From Streptomyces sp. Tu6071 (GTDB lineage: Bacteria > Actinomycetota > Actinomycetes > Streptomycetales > Streptomycetaceae): a stretch of DNA of 64,000 bases. Below are positions 56,670 to 64,000 of the stretch, piece after piece; the first letter of the stretch is position 1; every line of letters starts with the position of its first letter. Under the pieces are notes generated by a model. The model ran no database searches, was not told where the DNA came from, and was given only the letters and a program-made list of their open reading frames with translations. Location of the stretch: the NCBI RefSeq assembly GCF_000213055.1, contig NZ_CM001165.1, positions 4,672,945 through 4,736,944 of the forward strand. The letters are read 5' to 3'. The translations under genes and the position numbers were made by a program.

Positions 56670-56702
56670 CGGCCGCCCGCCACGGTGACCCCGCGGCGGG
56701 CG
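56670..56702. terminator. Terminator between convergent genes
   Basis: GCCGCCCGCC (56670-56679) pairs with GGCGGGCGGC (56693-56702), 10 bp, between the stops of the GMC and LAxTG genes, which are 67 bp apart. Confidence 0.65.
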
Positions 56703-56723
56703 GCGCCCCGTACCCGTACCCGG

Positions 56724-57791
56724 TCAGACGGCCGCGTCCCCCCGGCGCCGCACCGCGAACACGACCCCCGCGCCCGCGAGCACCGCGATCCCGCCCGCGA
56801 GACCGAGCACGGGGAGCGTGCCGTCCCCGCCGGTCGAGGCGAGGCTGCCCGTCGACGGGCTCGCGGACGGGCTCGCGCTCGCCGACGCCGCCGTCCCGGG
56901 CAGCGGCACGGAGCCCCCCTGCGTCGGCTTCGTGCCCGCCGTCCTCGTGCCCGGTGCGACGATCTGGAAGCCGTAGCCCCCACTGCTCACCCGCAGGCAC
57001 TCCGGGTCGTCGGCCCCGTCGTAGACACCCGCGCCCAGCGTGAAGGCGCTGCCGACCGGGGCCTTCGACGTGACGTCGAGGCGGAGCTCGTACGTCAGCT
57101 TCTCGTGCGGCGCGAGGTCCTGGCCGGAGCCGAGGAAGTCGAAGGACTCCTCGTCGAAGGCGAGCGGCTCCCACGCCCCCGTCCCGGGGTTCTTCGCCTG
57201 GAGCGCGACCTGCCCCCTACGGAAGATCCTCAGCCCCTCCGCGTCGCCCGAGACGCCCGCGAAAGCCACCAGGTTGTGGACGGGCTCGCTCGTCTCGTTG
57301 ACGAAGGTGAGCGCGAAGGGGTGCCAGCCGCTGCCCCTCACGAGCTTGCCCGGCAGACCGGAGAAGGCCACGAGCACGGCCGCGTCGTCCTCCTCGCCGA
57401 CCTCGCAGGAGTCGCCGTCGTCGGTGGGCGAAGTGCTCGGGGAAACGCTGCCGGACGGGCTCGTGCTCGGACCGCCGGAGGCCGGGGACGTGGGTGGGGA
57501 CGAGGCCGGGGAGGGGGACGTCGAGCCGGTCGTCCCGGGAGCGGGCCCCTCCGGCGCCGACTCCGTGACGGTCGCCGCGGGGGGCATCTCGGGGGTCGTC
57601 TCCGCGGACCCGGGGGTTTCCGCGGACCCCGGGCTCTCCTCGGGCGTCGTCGTGTCCGAAGGGCTCGACCCCCGCGTCGTGCCGGGCGCGGGGCTCTCGG
57701 TGTCCGCGAACGCGGTCGGCGCGGTGAGCAGGGCGAAGGGGGCGAGCGCGGTGGTCGCTGCGGCCGTGACCAGGGCGCGACGGAGCTTCAT
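56724..57791 (-). CDS. LAxTG-type sortase-anchored surface protein
   Basis: The 355-residue product from ATG 57791 has a Sec signal peptide (MKLRRALVTAAATTALAPFA), a long Ser/Pro/Thr/Glu stalk, a compact beta-rich domain at about 130-280 (AAVLVAFSGLPGKLVRGSGW, HNLVAFAGVSGDAEGLRIFR) and a sorting signal: LASTG at 317-321, hydrophobic helix and RRRGDAAV. LAxTG is the class E sortase motif of streptomycetes, so it should be covalently attached to the cell wall. Ligand unknown. Confidence 0.9.
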   Translation of the reverse strand: MKLRRALVTAAATTALAPFALLTAPTAFADTESPAPGTTRGSSPSDTTTPEESPGSAETPGSAETTPEMPPAATVTESAPEGPAPGTTGSTSPSPASSPPTSPASGGPSTSPSGSVSPSTSPTDDGDSCEVGEEDDAAVLVAFSGLPGKLVRGSGWHPFALTFVNETSEPVHNLVAFAGVSGDAEGLRIFRRGQVALQAKNPGTGAWEPLAFDEESFDFLGSGQDLAPHEKLTYELRLDVTSKAPVGSAFTLGAGVYDGADDPECLRVSSGGYGFQIVAPGTRTAGTKPTQGGSVPLPGTAASASASPSASPSTGSLASTGGDGTLPVLGLAGGIAVLAGAGVVFAVRRRGDAAV

Positions 57792-58537
57792 GGGACCTCG
57801 ACAGGTGGTGGACGGGGCGGTGTCGAGGGGGAAGACCGGTGGAGCGGGGCAGGCGTTGTGGCGAAGATCACGACAGTGGTGTGAGGTCTGCCACGTACGG
57901 ACCGCGCGCCGCGACCGCGACGCGCCCCGTTCCGTGTGCGGACAGCGGAAGACCCCGCGGCGGGCGGGGTGCCACGGGGTCTTCGCCTGCGGTGCCGCCA
58001 GGGCGGTGGCGGCACCGGGGGAGCGGCGCCGAGGGGGGGTACGGCGTCGCTGGTCTGGAATTGTCCGGAGGTCCATGAAGGGCATCCGGTACTCAAGTAT
58101 GCGCTGTCGGCACGGGACGGTGCCGACCGGGACGTACGAGACCTTAACGGTCCCCTCGCGGGGAGCCGTCGAGGCCCGCCGTGTGCGGCCGGGCCCGGGC
58201 GTCCCCGGGACCGGCCGCCGCGTGACCGGGCCGGCTGTCCCCTGCCGTCCGGTCACCGCGCTGAAGCGAGGTCCCACGACGTACCGCACAAGGCGTACGT
58301 CTCATCGCTCCAGCGAAGCCACGCGTGGTGTTGCGGTCCCGCACCTGGCCGATGCGGTCAACGGGACAACGACGCCCACGGCCGACTGGTCACGCACCGG
58401 TGACGGCCAGTTCGCCAGTTCCCACACGGCCGCAACCCTCGGACTGTCTTCGGCCGCACGCCTCGGGCCGTCCTCCGGCCGCACGCCTCAGCCTCGCTCC
58501 CGGCCGCGCGCCCCGGCCCCGCCCGCAGCCGCCTGCC
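57792..58537. other. 750-bp region without a supported gene
   Basis: Open frames here use many rare codons (TTA, TTG, AGT) and no known motif appears. Features: a hairpin GTCGGCAC (58106-58113) with GTGCCGAC (58120-58127); on the minus strand a tandem GAACTGGCGAACTGGC (near 58402-58417) and a hairpin GGTGCGGGACCGCAACACC (58333-58351). The lower GC and structure make a non-coding RNA or a long leader for the LAxTG gene possible. Confidence 0.4.
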
Positions 58538-58909
58538 TCAGACCCGTCCGCGGCTCAGTTCCAGCAGCGTCATCGCCAGCGTGGTGCCCTGCTTCCCGAG
58601 CGCGTCGCGGTAGTGGCTCAGGACCTCCATCTCGCGCGACAGGTTCACCCGTCGCCCGCCCGCCTCCACGCGCGCCTTCTGCACGACGGCCGAGACGGCG
58701 GAGCGCTCCTGGATGAGCCCGATGATGCGGTCGTCGATCGTGTCGATCCGCTCCCGCGCGTCGGTGATCATCCTCTCGTGCTCGGGGATGGACCCGGTGG
58801 GCGCGGTGGAGGGCTTGCGCGCCCAGCCCTGGGGGGCGGCGACGGGCGCGGTGCCTGCGGCGACGGGCGCGGTGTCGGGGGTGCCGGTGGTCTCGGGGAG
58901 GCTGGTCAT
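58538..58909 (-). CDS. Chorismate mutase (AroQ type)
   Basis: It converts chorismate to prephenate, the branch to Phe and Tyr. I start it at ATG 58909 (MTSLPETTGTPDTAPVA); 123 residues. An Ala/Pro-rich head of about 45 residues is followed by the AroQ helical domain: ITDARERIDTIDDRIIGLIQ, ERSAVSAVVQKARVEAGGRR, VNLSREMEVLSHYRDALG. Conserved Arg and Lys positions of the active site are present. It lies downstream of a leader peptide and terminator on the same strand. Confidence 0.9.
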   Translation of the reverse strand: MTSLPETTGTPDTAPVAAGTAPVAAPQGWARKPSTAPTGSIPEHERMITDARERIDTIDDRIIGLIQERSAVSAVVQKARVEAGGRRVNLSREMEVLSHYRDALGKQGTTLAMTLLELSRGRV

Positions 58910-59033
58910 GGCAGGTGGCTCCTTCGGTGCCGGGGCGGGTGGGCCCTGGGTGAGGGGGACGGATCGTCCGTGTCGTCTGGTCGGGGTCGGTCGGGTGAAG
59001 GGCCCCGGGGCGACCAGGTCCGGCAACGCAGAA

Positions 59034-59060
59034 CGCCCCGGGCCTTGTCGGCCCGGGGCG
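59034..59060 (-). terminator. Attenuator terminator upstream of chorismate mutase
   Basis: A perfect 11-bp stem (59034-59044 with 59050-59060), 5-nt loop, followed in the minus direction by TTCTGCG. It begins 20 bp after the leader-peptide stop and ends 124 bp before the chorismate mutase start, the position of an attenuator. Confidence 0.75.
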
Positions 59061-59079
59061 CCTGGTTACGTCGCTGTGC

Positions 59080-59151
59080 TCAAGCAGCACGACCATGGCA
59101 GCCGGCGGGCCGGGTGCCATAGGTAAAGAGGAAGTCGTGGTGCGTGATCAC
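59080..59151 (-). CDS. Phe/Tyr-rich leader peptide of chorismate mutase
   Basis: GTG 59151 to TGA at 59080-59082 encodes 23 residues, [12 protein letters not shown] followed by [11 protein letters not shown]. Two Phe and one Tyr codon fall within five codons, and two of them, TTT and TAT, are rare in this genome. A GATACT hexamer (59163-59158, minus strand) six bases upstream of the GTG suggests a leaderless start. With the terminator downstream this has the form of a transcription attenuator responding to charged tRNA-Phe or tRNA-Tyr. Confidence 0.7.
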   Translation of the reverse strand: MITHHDFLFTYGTRPAGCHGRAA

Positions 59152-59374
59152 GGAGCCAGTATCCCCCCTCCTACCCGGCCCCCGGAGCGCGGGGGCCGGC
59201 ACCCGCCTGATCTGCGGCGGAATGGGTGACATCCGTCCCCCGTTAGACTCAGTGGCGAGGCACCGTGCCGTCCGGGGGGAACCCGACAGGCCCGCCCCGG
59301 GCGCCGCCCGGGACCCGTACCCCGTGCACCGGCGCCTTGTCCCGACTCCGCATCCCCGCCGGAAGGCCGCCGCA

Positions 59375-60964
59375 GTGCCCGTGTCCCCCGCGTCCGACGC
59401 CGCCCCCGACACCGTTCTGGTCGTCGACTTCGGCGCCCAGTACGCCCAGCTCATCGCCCGCAGGGTCCGCGAGGCCCGGGTCTTCAGCGAGATCGTCCCG
59501 AGCGACATGCCCGTCGCCGAGATGCTCGCCAAGAACCCGGCCGCGATCATCCTGTCCGGCGGCCCCTCCTCCGTCTACGCCGAGGGCGCGCCCTCGCTGG
59601 ACGCCTCGCTCTTCGAGGCCGGTGTCCCGGTCTTCGGCATGTGCTATGGCTTCCAGCTCATGGCCACGGCGCTCGGCGGCACCGTCGACAACTCGGGTGC
59701 GCGCGAGTACGGGCGTACGGAGCTGAGCGTCAGCAAGCCCGCCTCGACCCTCTTCGAGGGCACCCCCGCGGAGCAGCAGGTCTGGATGTCGCACGGCGAC
59801 GCCTGCTCCGCGGCCCCGGCCGGGTTCGACGTGACGGCGTCGACCTCGGTCGTCCCCGTCGCCGCCTTCGAGAACGACGACAAGAAGCTCTACGGCGTCC
59901 AGTACCACCCCGAGGTGCTGCACTCCACGCACGGCCAGCAGGTCCTGGAGCACTTCCTCTACCGCGGCGCCGGCATCGAGCCGAACTGGACGACCGGCAA
60001 CGTCATCGACGAGCAGGTCGAGGAGATCCGCGCCCGCGTCGGTACGAAGCGCGCGATCTGCGGCCTGTCCGGCGGGGTCGACTCCGCCGTGGCCGCCGCG
60101 CTCGTGCAGCGCGCGATCGGCTCGCAGCTCACCTGCGTGTACGTCGACCACGGCCTCATGCGCAAGGGCGAGACCGAGCAGGTCGAGAAGGACTTCGTCG
60201 CGGCGACCGGCGTGCAGCTCAAGGTCGTCGACGCCGCCGACCGCTTCCTCGACGCGCTCGCCGGGGTGAGCGACCCGGAGCAGAAGCGGAAGATCATCGG
60301 CCGCGAGTTCATCCGCGTCTTCGAGCAGGCGCAGGCCGAGATCGTCGCGGAGAACGCGGCGGACGGCGCCGACGTCGCCTTCCTCGTGCAGGGCACCCTC
60401 TACCCGGACGTCGTCGAGTCGGGTGGCGGTACGGGCACGGCGAACATCAAGTCCCACCACAACGTGGGCGGCCTGCCCGAGGACCTGGAGTTCGAGCTCA
60501 TCGAGCCGCTCCGCAAGCTCTTCAAGGACGAGGTCCGCGCGGTCGGCCAGGAGCTGGGCCTGCCGGAGGAGATCGTCCAGCGCCAGCCCTTCCCGGGCCC
60601 GGGGCTCGGCATCCGCATCGTCGGCGAGGTCACGCGCGAGCGCCTCGACCTGCTGCGCGAGGCCGACGCGATCGCCCGCGAGGAACTGACGGCCGCCGGT
60701 CTGGACCGCCAGATCTGGCAGTGCCCCGTGGTTCTCCTCGCGGACGTCCGCAGCGTCGGCGTCCAGGGAGACGGCCGCACGTACGGCCACCCGATCGTGC
60801 TGCGTCCGGTCTCTTCCGAGGACGCGATGACCGCCGACTGGTCCCGCCTCCCCTACGAGACCCTCGAACGCATCTCGACCCGCATCACCAACGAGGTCGC
60901 CGACGTCAACCGCGTCGTCCTCGACGTCACGAGCAAGCCGCCGGGGACGATCGAGTGGGAGTGA
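59375..60964 (+). CDS. guaA: GMP synthase (glutamine-hydrolysing)
   Basis: It converts XMP to GMP with ATP and glutamine, the step after GuaB. I use GTG 59375, with GGAAGG at 59361-59366; 529 residues, the normal size. The class I glutaminase triad is Cys90 (VFGMCYGF), His178 and Glu180 (GVQYHPEV). The ATP pyrophosphatase loop is [13 protein letters not shown] (about 229-241), and the dimer domain ends [10 protein letters not shown] longer upstream frame to 59144 overlaps the leader-peptide region and is rejected. Confidence 0.96.
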   Translation: MPVSPASDAAPDTVLVVDFGAQYAQLIARRVREARVFSEIVPSDMPVAEMLAKNPAAIILSGGPSSVYAEGAPSLDASLFEAGVPVFGMCYGFQLMATALGGTVDNSGAREYGRTELSVSKPASTLFEGTPAEQQVWMSHGDACSAAPAGFDVTASTSVVPVAAFENDDKKLYGVQYHPEVLHSTHGQQVLEHFLYRGAGIEPNWTTGNVIDEQVEEIRARVGTKRAICGLSGGVDSAVAAALVQRAIGSQLTCVYVDHGLMRKGETEQVEKDFVAATGVQLKVVDAADRFLDALAGVSDPEQKRKIIGREFIRVFEQAQAEIVAENAADGADVAFLVQGTLYPDVVESGGGTGTANIKSHHNVGGLPEDLEFELIEPLRKLFKDEVRAVGQELGLPEEIVQRQPFPGPGLGIRIVGEVTRERLDLLREADAIAREELTAAGLDRQIWQCPVVLLADVRSVGVQGDGRTYGHPIVLRPVSSEDAMTADWSRLPYETLERISTRITNEVADVNRVVLDVTSKPPGTIEWE

Positions 60965-61016
60965 CCCTCTAGCGAAGCCGGCCGCGGGAGGGCCGGTGGG
61001 GGGCGGGGCTGCCGGG

Positions 61017-61062
61017 AGGCTCCCCGGTAGGGGCGGGTCGTCCAGCCCCTACCGGGGAGCCT
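61017..61062. terminator. Strong bidirectional terminator after guaA
   Basis: AGGCTCCCCGGTAGGGGC (61017-61034) pairs perfectly with 61045-61062 over 18 bp. It lies between the convergent guaA and FG-GAP genes. Confidence 0.92.
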
Positions 61063-61106
61063 TCCGGTCTTCAGGCCGGGGCTCCCCGGCCTCCCCGCGG
61101 ACCGGA

Positions 61107-62420
61107 CTACCGCCCGAGGTCCGCCCCGAACCGCGCCCCCTCGTTCCCGGTGCGCCCCAGGTCACCCGGGTTGACGGCCCACGCCCCGCTCGTGGCCCCC
61201 TTCGGCAGCACCCACACGGCCCCCGAGTCCTTGGAATCCGTGTCCTCCCCGGGCGCTCCCACGACGAGCGACGTCCGCCCGTTCGCGGCGATGTCCCGCA
61301 GCGAGACCGCCGAGCCGAACTCGTCGCCCGCCTCGGAGACCCCGGGCACTCCCTTCGAGTCCTGGGTGACCGCCGTCGCGCCCTCGCCGGTGAGGCCCTT
61401 CCAGGAGCCCTTCAGCAGGACGACGGACCCCGCGTCGTCCAGGTTCTTCCCGCCGCGCCGGAGGGCCTCGCCCGGCACCCCGACCGCGACGTCCGCGCAT
61501 CCGTCCCCGTCCACGTCCCCCACCGCGAGCGAGGCACCGAACGCGTCGCCGTCCTCGTTGACGCCGGGCACGCCCTTCGTGTTCTGCGTGATGGTGCTGA
61601 CCGGCTTCCCCGGCCCCGTCTCGGACCCGTACAGCACCTGCACGGTCCCGTGGTCGAAGTCCAGCTCCTCGACGAGCCCGTCCGGCACGGCCCGGATGAC
61701 GAGGTCGTCGACGCCGTCCCCGTCCACGTCGCCCGCCGCCATCGCTCCCGCGATCGCGAGCTCGCGCGAGGTGGTGCCGAGGCCCTTCGCGCTCCCGGTC
61801 CACAACTGGCTGGGGTGGCCCGCCTCCTCGAAGGAGTGCTCGGTGACGACATCGCTCCTGCCGTCCCCGTTGAAGTCCCCGGAGACGATCTCGTCGGGCG
61901 CGAAGGTCTCCTTCGTGTTCAGCTTCGCGGTACGCGCCGGGGCGCCGCCCCGCGTCAGCGGCCCGTACGCGACCGTGAGCCGCACGTCGCCGGGACCCTC
62001 GGGCCCCGCGGCGATCAGGTCCACGTGCCCGTCCCCGTCGAAGTCGCCCGCCGTGAGCCCGGAGTCGAGAGCCGCCCCCGAGACGAGGGTCGGCTTGGCC
62101 GCGTAGCCGGAGCCCGTGCCCCAGTACACGGCGACGCCGCCGCCGTCCTCGTTGTCCCGCTGCACGGCGAGGTCCTTGCGGCCGTCGCCGTCCAGGTCAC
62201 GCACGACGGGACGCGCGCCCGGCAGCTCGCGGTGCGTCGCCGGGTCCCCCTTCGTCAGCACGCTCACGTAGTCGCCGCCCGGAGCTGTGACAACGATGTC
62301 CCCGGGGAGCGCGGAGCCGGCCTTCGGCGCCGCTCCGGCGGCGGGGGCGAGGACCAGCGGGGCCGTGAGCAGCGCGGCGACGGAGGCGCAGCGCAGGGCG
62401 AAAGGGAGCCGGACGGACAT
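61107..62420 (-). CDS. Secreted FG-GAP/integrin-alpha-like repeat protein
   Basis: The 437-residue product from ATG 62420 (GGAGG upstream) has a Sec signal peptide (ALRCASVAALLTAPLVLAPA) and then seven-bladed-propeller repeats with calcium loops: DLDGDGRKD, DFDGDGHVD, DFNGDGRSD, DVDGDGVDD and DVDGDGCAD, plus two blades with FGSAVSL and GAPGED type FG-GAP words. No catalytic motif or anchor is seen. Such proteins are abundant in streptomycetes; binding roles are assumed. It is convergent with guaA. Confidence 0.9.
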   Translation of the reverse strand: MSVRLPFALRCASVAALLTAPLVLAPAAGAAPKAGSALPGDIVVTAPGGDYVSVLTKGDPATHRELPGARPVVRDLDGDGRKDLAVQRDNEDGGGVAVYWGTGSGYAAKPTLVSGAALDSGLTAGDFDGDGHVDLIAAGPEGPGDVRLTVAYGPLTRGGAPARTAKLNTKETFAPDEIVSGDFNGDGRSDVVTEHSFEEAGHPSQLWTGSAKGLGTTSRELAIAGAMAAGDVDGDGVDDLVIRAVPDGLVEELDFDHGTVQVLYGSETGPGKPVSTITQNTKGVPGVNEDGDAFGASLAVGDVDGDGCADVAVGVPGEALRRGGKNLDDAGSVVLLKGSWKGLTGEGATAVTQDSKGVPGVSEAGDEFGSAVSLRDIAANGRTSLVVGAPGEDTDSKDSGAVWVLPKGATSGAWAVNPGDLGRTGNEGARFGADLGR

Positions 62421-62462
62421 GGGTTCCTCCAGGAGCGAGGCGGTTTCCCGCGTGCGGGATGT

Positions 62463-62492
62463 GGCGTACGTACTTTGCGGCGTACGTACTTT
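62463..62492. repeat. 14-bp direct repeat upstream of the FG-GAP gene
   Basis: GGCGTACGTACTTT occurs at 62463-62476 and 62479-62492, 16 bp between starts. Each contains the palindrome GTACGTAC. It lies 43 bp upstream of the FG-GAP start and is a candidate operator. Confidence 0.65.
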
Positions 62493-62701
62493 CAGATGCG
62501 CGGCGAGCAGCAGAAGTTGGGGAGGAAATGTGTCTCTTGGGTGGTGTTCGGGTGACGTGGGGGGCGTGCGGCGCTCCGAGTGCGCCGGGTGGAGGTGCCC
62601 GGGTGCGGCCCCGGGAGGGCGCGGCTGTCTCACGTAAGGCACAATTCCCGTACATCACAGCAGAGTTCGGCGCACCCGCCGGTGAGCGGGACGGGGGTCC
62701 C

Positions 62702-64000
62702 GTGGCCGCGTACCGGCGGGGGCTCGCGAACAGGGACGGGGACGGGCCGGTGGCCGTACAGCAGGACACGAGCAGGGAGCGGCACGAGGGCGGCTGCACC
62801 TGCGCGGACTGCCCCGCGGGCGCCCGCAACGGGCACCAGCGCGCGGTCGCCGCGTTCGTCCGGCGGCGCGAGGAACTCGCGGACGGCAAGGGCCTCCCGG
62901 CCGCCGTCGCGCACTCCGCGGGCGCGAGCCGCCAGTGGGTCTCCGACGAACTCGCCGAGTCCGCGCGCCTCGTCGCCGAACGCGGCCGGAGCGAACGCCT
63001 CTCCTGGCTCCACCGCTTGCGCCCCGCGACCCTCGTCGCCCTCGGCGCGATCCTCCTCGCCCTCCTCCTCGTGCAAGGCCTCACCGCGCTCGGCGCCGGG
63101 TGGACCACCGCCCGCAGCGCCGGTCTCGTCGCCGCCGTCCTCCTCGCCGCGCTCCTCGCCGTCGCGGCCCACTTCCACCGCGCGCGCGGCGGCCTCCTCG
63201 CACCCGTCGTCGGCGAGGACCAGCGCCTCTCCACCTCGCGCACCGTCGCCGCCTGCTGGATTCTGTTCAGTGTCTACGCGGTCCTCGTCCTCGCGGGCGA
63301 ACTCGCGGGCGCCTCCGGCCACGACCGCCGCACGGAACTCCTGGACGGCCTCGAACTCGGGCGCGGCGTCGGCCTGCTGACCGTCCTCGCGGCGAGCTGC
63401 GCGGTCGCCGTGCTCGTGCACTACACGGTCGGGGTACGGGTGCGGGGGCGGCGCCTGCAGAAGGTGCGCGCCGACCGGCCGCGCGCCGCCGACCTGCTCA
63501 CCGACGACTCCGGGCACGGCAGCTTCACCGACAGCCAGTACGTCCTCGTGCACGCCGCCGCGCTCGTCTTCTGCGCCGTCCGGCTCGCCCGCCGCCCCGA
63601 GCAACTCCCCGACCTGCCTTGGGCGCTCGCCGTCCTCGCCCTCGTCTCCGCCGCCACCTACCTCGCGGGCAAGGCCACCGAGGGCGGCGGCCCCGTCATC
63701 CACTCCGTCGTCCGCACGCGCGAGGCCGGCGACCTGGACGCCCCGATCCGTACCGGCGACGACATCGAGATCCGCGGTGCGGGCTTCCTCCCGGCGGGCG
63801 CCGAGACCCCGCAGGCCCTCGTCCGCATGGCGGTCCGCATCGGCCAGGTCCAGGTGCACGTCCCGCTCATCCCGGTCCCCGGCGGCTTCACGAACCCGAC
63901 CGACACCCTCCTCACCGTCCCGATCCCCGCCGAGGTCGAACCGGGCCGCGTCACCGTGCAGGTCATCACGGCGGCGGGAGTGGAGAGCAACGAGGCGGGC
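62702..64000 (+). CDS. Integral membrane protein, N-terminal part (runs off right edge)
   Basis: From GTG 62702 (GTG 62750 is an alternative) the frame is open to the window end, 433 residues so far. A short head holds a Cys cluster (GGCTCADCPAG). Several hydrophobic segments follow (TLVALGAILLALLLVQGLTA; AGLVAAVLLAALLAVAAHF; VAACWILFSVYAVLVLAGEL; LLTVLAASCAVAVLVHYTVG; WALAVLALVSAATYLAGKA) and then a beta-rich region with DDIEIRGAGFLPAGAETPQ and GRVTVQVITAAGVESNE, like an IPT/TIG-type domain. Function unknown. Confidence 0.8.
   Translation, partial: MAAYRRGLANRDGDGPVAVQQDTSRERHEGGCTCADCPAGARNGHQRAVAAFVRRREELADGKGLPAAVAHSAGASRQWVSDELAESARLVAERGRSERLSWLHRLRPATLVALGAILLALLLVQGLTALGAGWTTARSAGLVAAVLLAALLAVAAHFHRARGGLLAPVVGEDQRLSTSRTVAACWILFSVYAVLVLAGELAGASGHDRRTELLDGLELGRGVGLLTVLAASCAVAVLVHYTVGVRVRGRRLQKVRADRPRAADLLTDDSGHGSFTDSQYVLVHAAALVFCAVRLARRPEQLPDLPWALAVLALVSAATYLAGKATEGGGPVIHSVVRTREAGDLDAPIRTGDDIEIRGAGFLPAGAETPQALVRMAVRIGQVQVHVPLIPVPGGFTNPTDTLLTVPIPAEVEPGRVTVQVITAAGVESNEAG

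Noticed and set aside
58075..58716. A plus-strand ORF starting MKGIRYSSMRCRHGTVPTG with a GGAGG site
   Set aside because: It contains a rare TTA codon and weak codon bias and runs antisense into chorismate mutase; no domain is recognisable. A short protein here cannot be fully excluded.
59144..59374. A longer N-terminus for GuaA starting at 59144
   Set aside because: The extra 77 residues do not resemble GuaA and overlap the leader-peptide region; GTG 59375 has a good ribosome site and gives normal length.

Overview
The window is high-GC DNA whose gene order (rplM-rpsI-glmM-coaA-glmS-acpS-nnr-alr-tsaEB-rimI-tsaD-groES-groEL1-whiD/bldM-shbA-guaB-guaB3-glpD-kinases-guaA) I recognise as the conserved chromosome core of a Streptomyces. 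Codon use (G or C almost always in position 3), many GTG starts, WhiD and BldM, an LAxTG-type surface protein and dispersed intergenic repeats all fit. No rRNA, tRNA, CRISPR array, insertion sequence or prophage was seen. Gene and locus comparisons with S. coelicolor are from memory, not from a search.

Layout. 0-11 kb: a truncated membrane protein gene, ribosomal proteins L13 and S9, phosphoglucosamine mutase, a DUF389 membrane protein, a DUF574 methyltransferase, a secreted phytase-like protein, pantothenate kinase, GlmS and holo-ACP synthase. 11-23 kb: an EamA transporter divergent from an RpiR-type regulator, NAD(P)HX repair enzyme, Nudix protein, alanine racemase, an alpha/beta hydrolase, then the t6A modification genes tsaE, tsaB, (rimI), tsaD. 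23-28.7 kb: Uma2 nuclease-like protein, a methyltransferase, a lipoprotein deacetylase, and the CIRCE-controlled groES-groEL1 unit. 28.7-34.8 kb: a minus-strand carbohydrate ABC transport operon with a hydroxyacid dehydrogenase and its DeoR/LacI-type regulator. 35-41 kb: SDR, MOSC and LysR genes, then the developmental pair whiD/bldM and the ECF sigma gene shbA. 41-47 kb: two IMP dehydrogenase-family genes, a UDP-sugar dehydrogenase-like gene, glpD. 47-57 kb: a Ser/Thr kinase and a giant pseudokinase, an aldehyde dehydrogenase, a GMC oxidoreductase, an LAxTG surface protein. 58-64 kb: chorismate mutase with a leader-peptide attenuator, guaA, an FG-GAP secreted protein and a truncated membrane protein.

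How the parts relate. GlmM, GlmS and Alr feed peptidoglycan precursors; CoaA and AcpS supply and attach the 4'-phosphopantetheine of carrier proteins; TsaB/D/E make t6A; GuaB and GuaA make GMP; WhiD, BldM and ShbA are transcription regulators of development and of the principal sigma factor.

Most interesting: (i) a 23-codon Phe/Tyr-rich leader peptide plus terminator upstream of chorismate mutase; (ii) two near-identical 71-bp promoter/leader elements, each with a GGAAC-N18-GTT promoter and an SD-preceded ATG-TAA start-stop, after the two kinase genes; (iii) three proteins that keep a family fold but have lost catalytic residues (pseudokinase, YkuD-like protein, UDP-sugar dehydrogenase-like protein); (iv) three genes whose 3' ends, stop codon included, are tandemly duplicated. 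I did not find an obviously new multi-gene defence or metabolic system.
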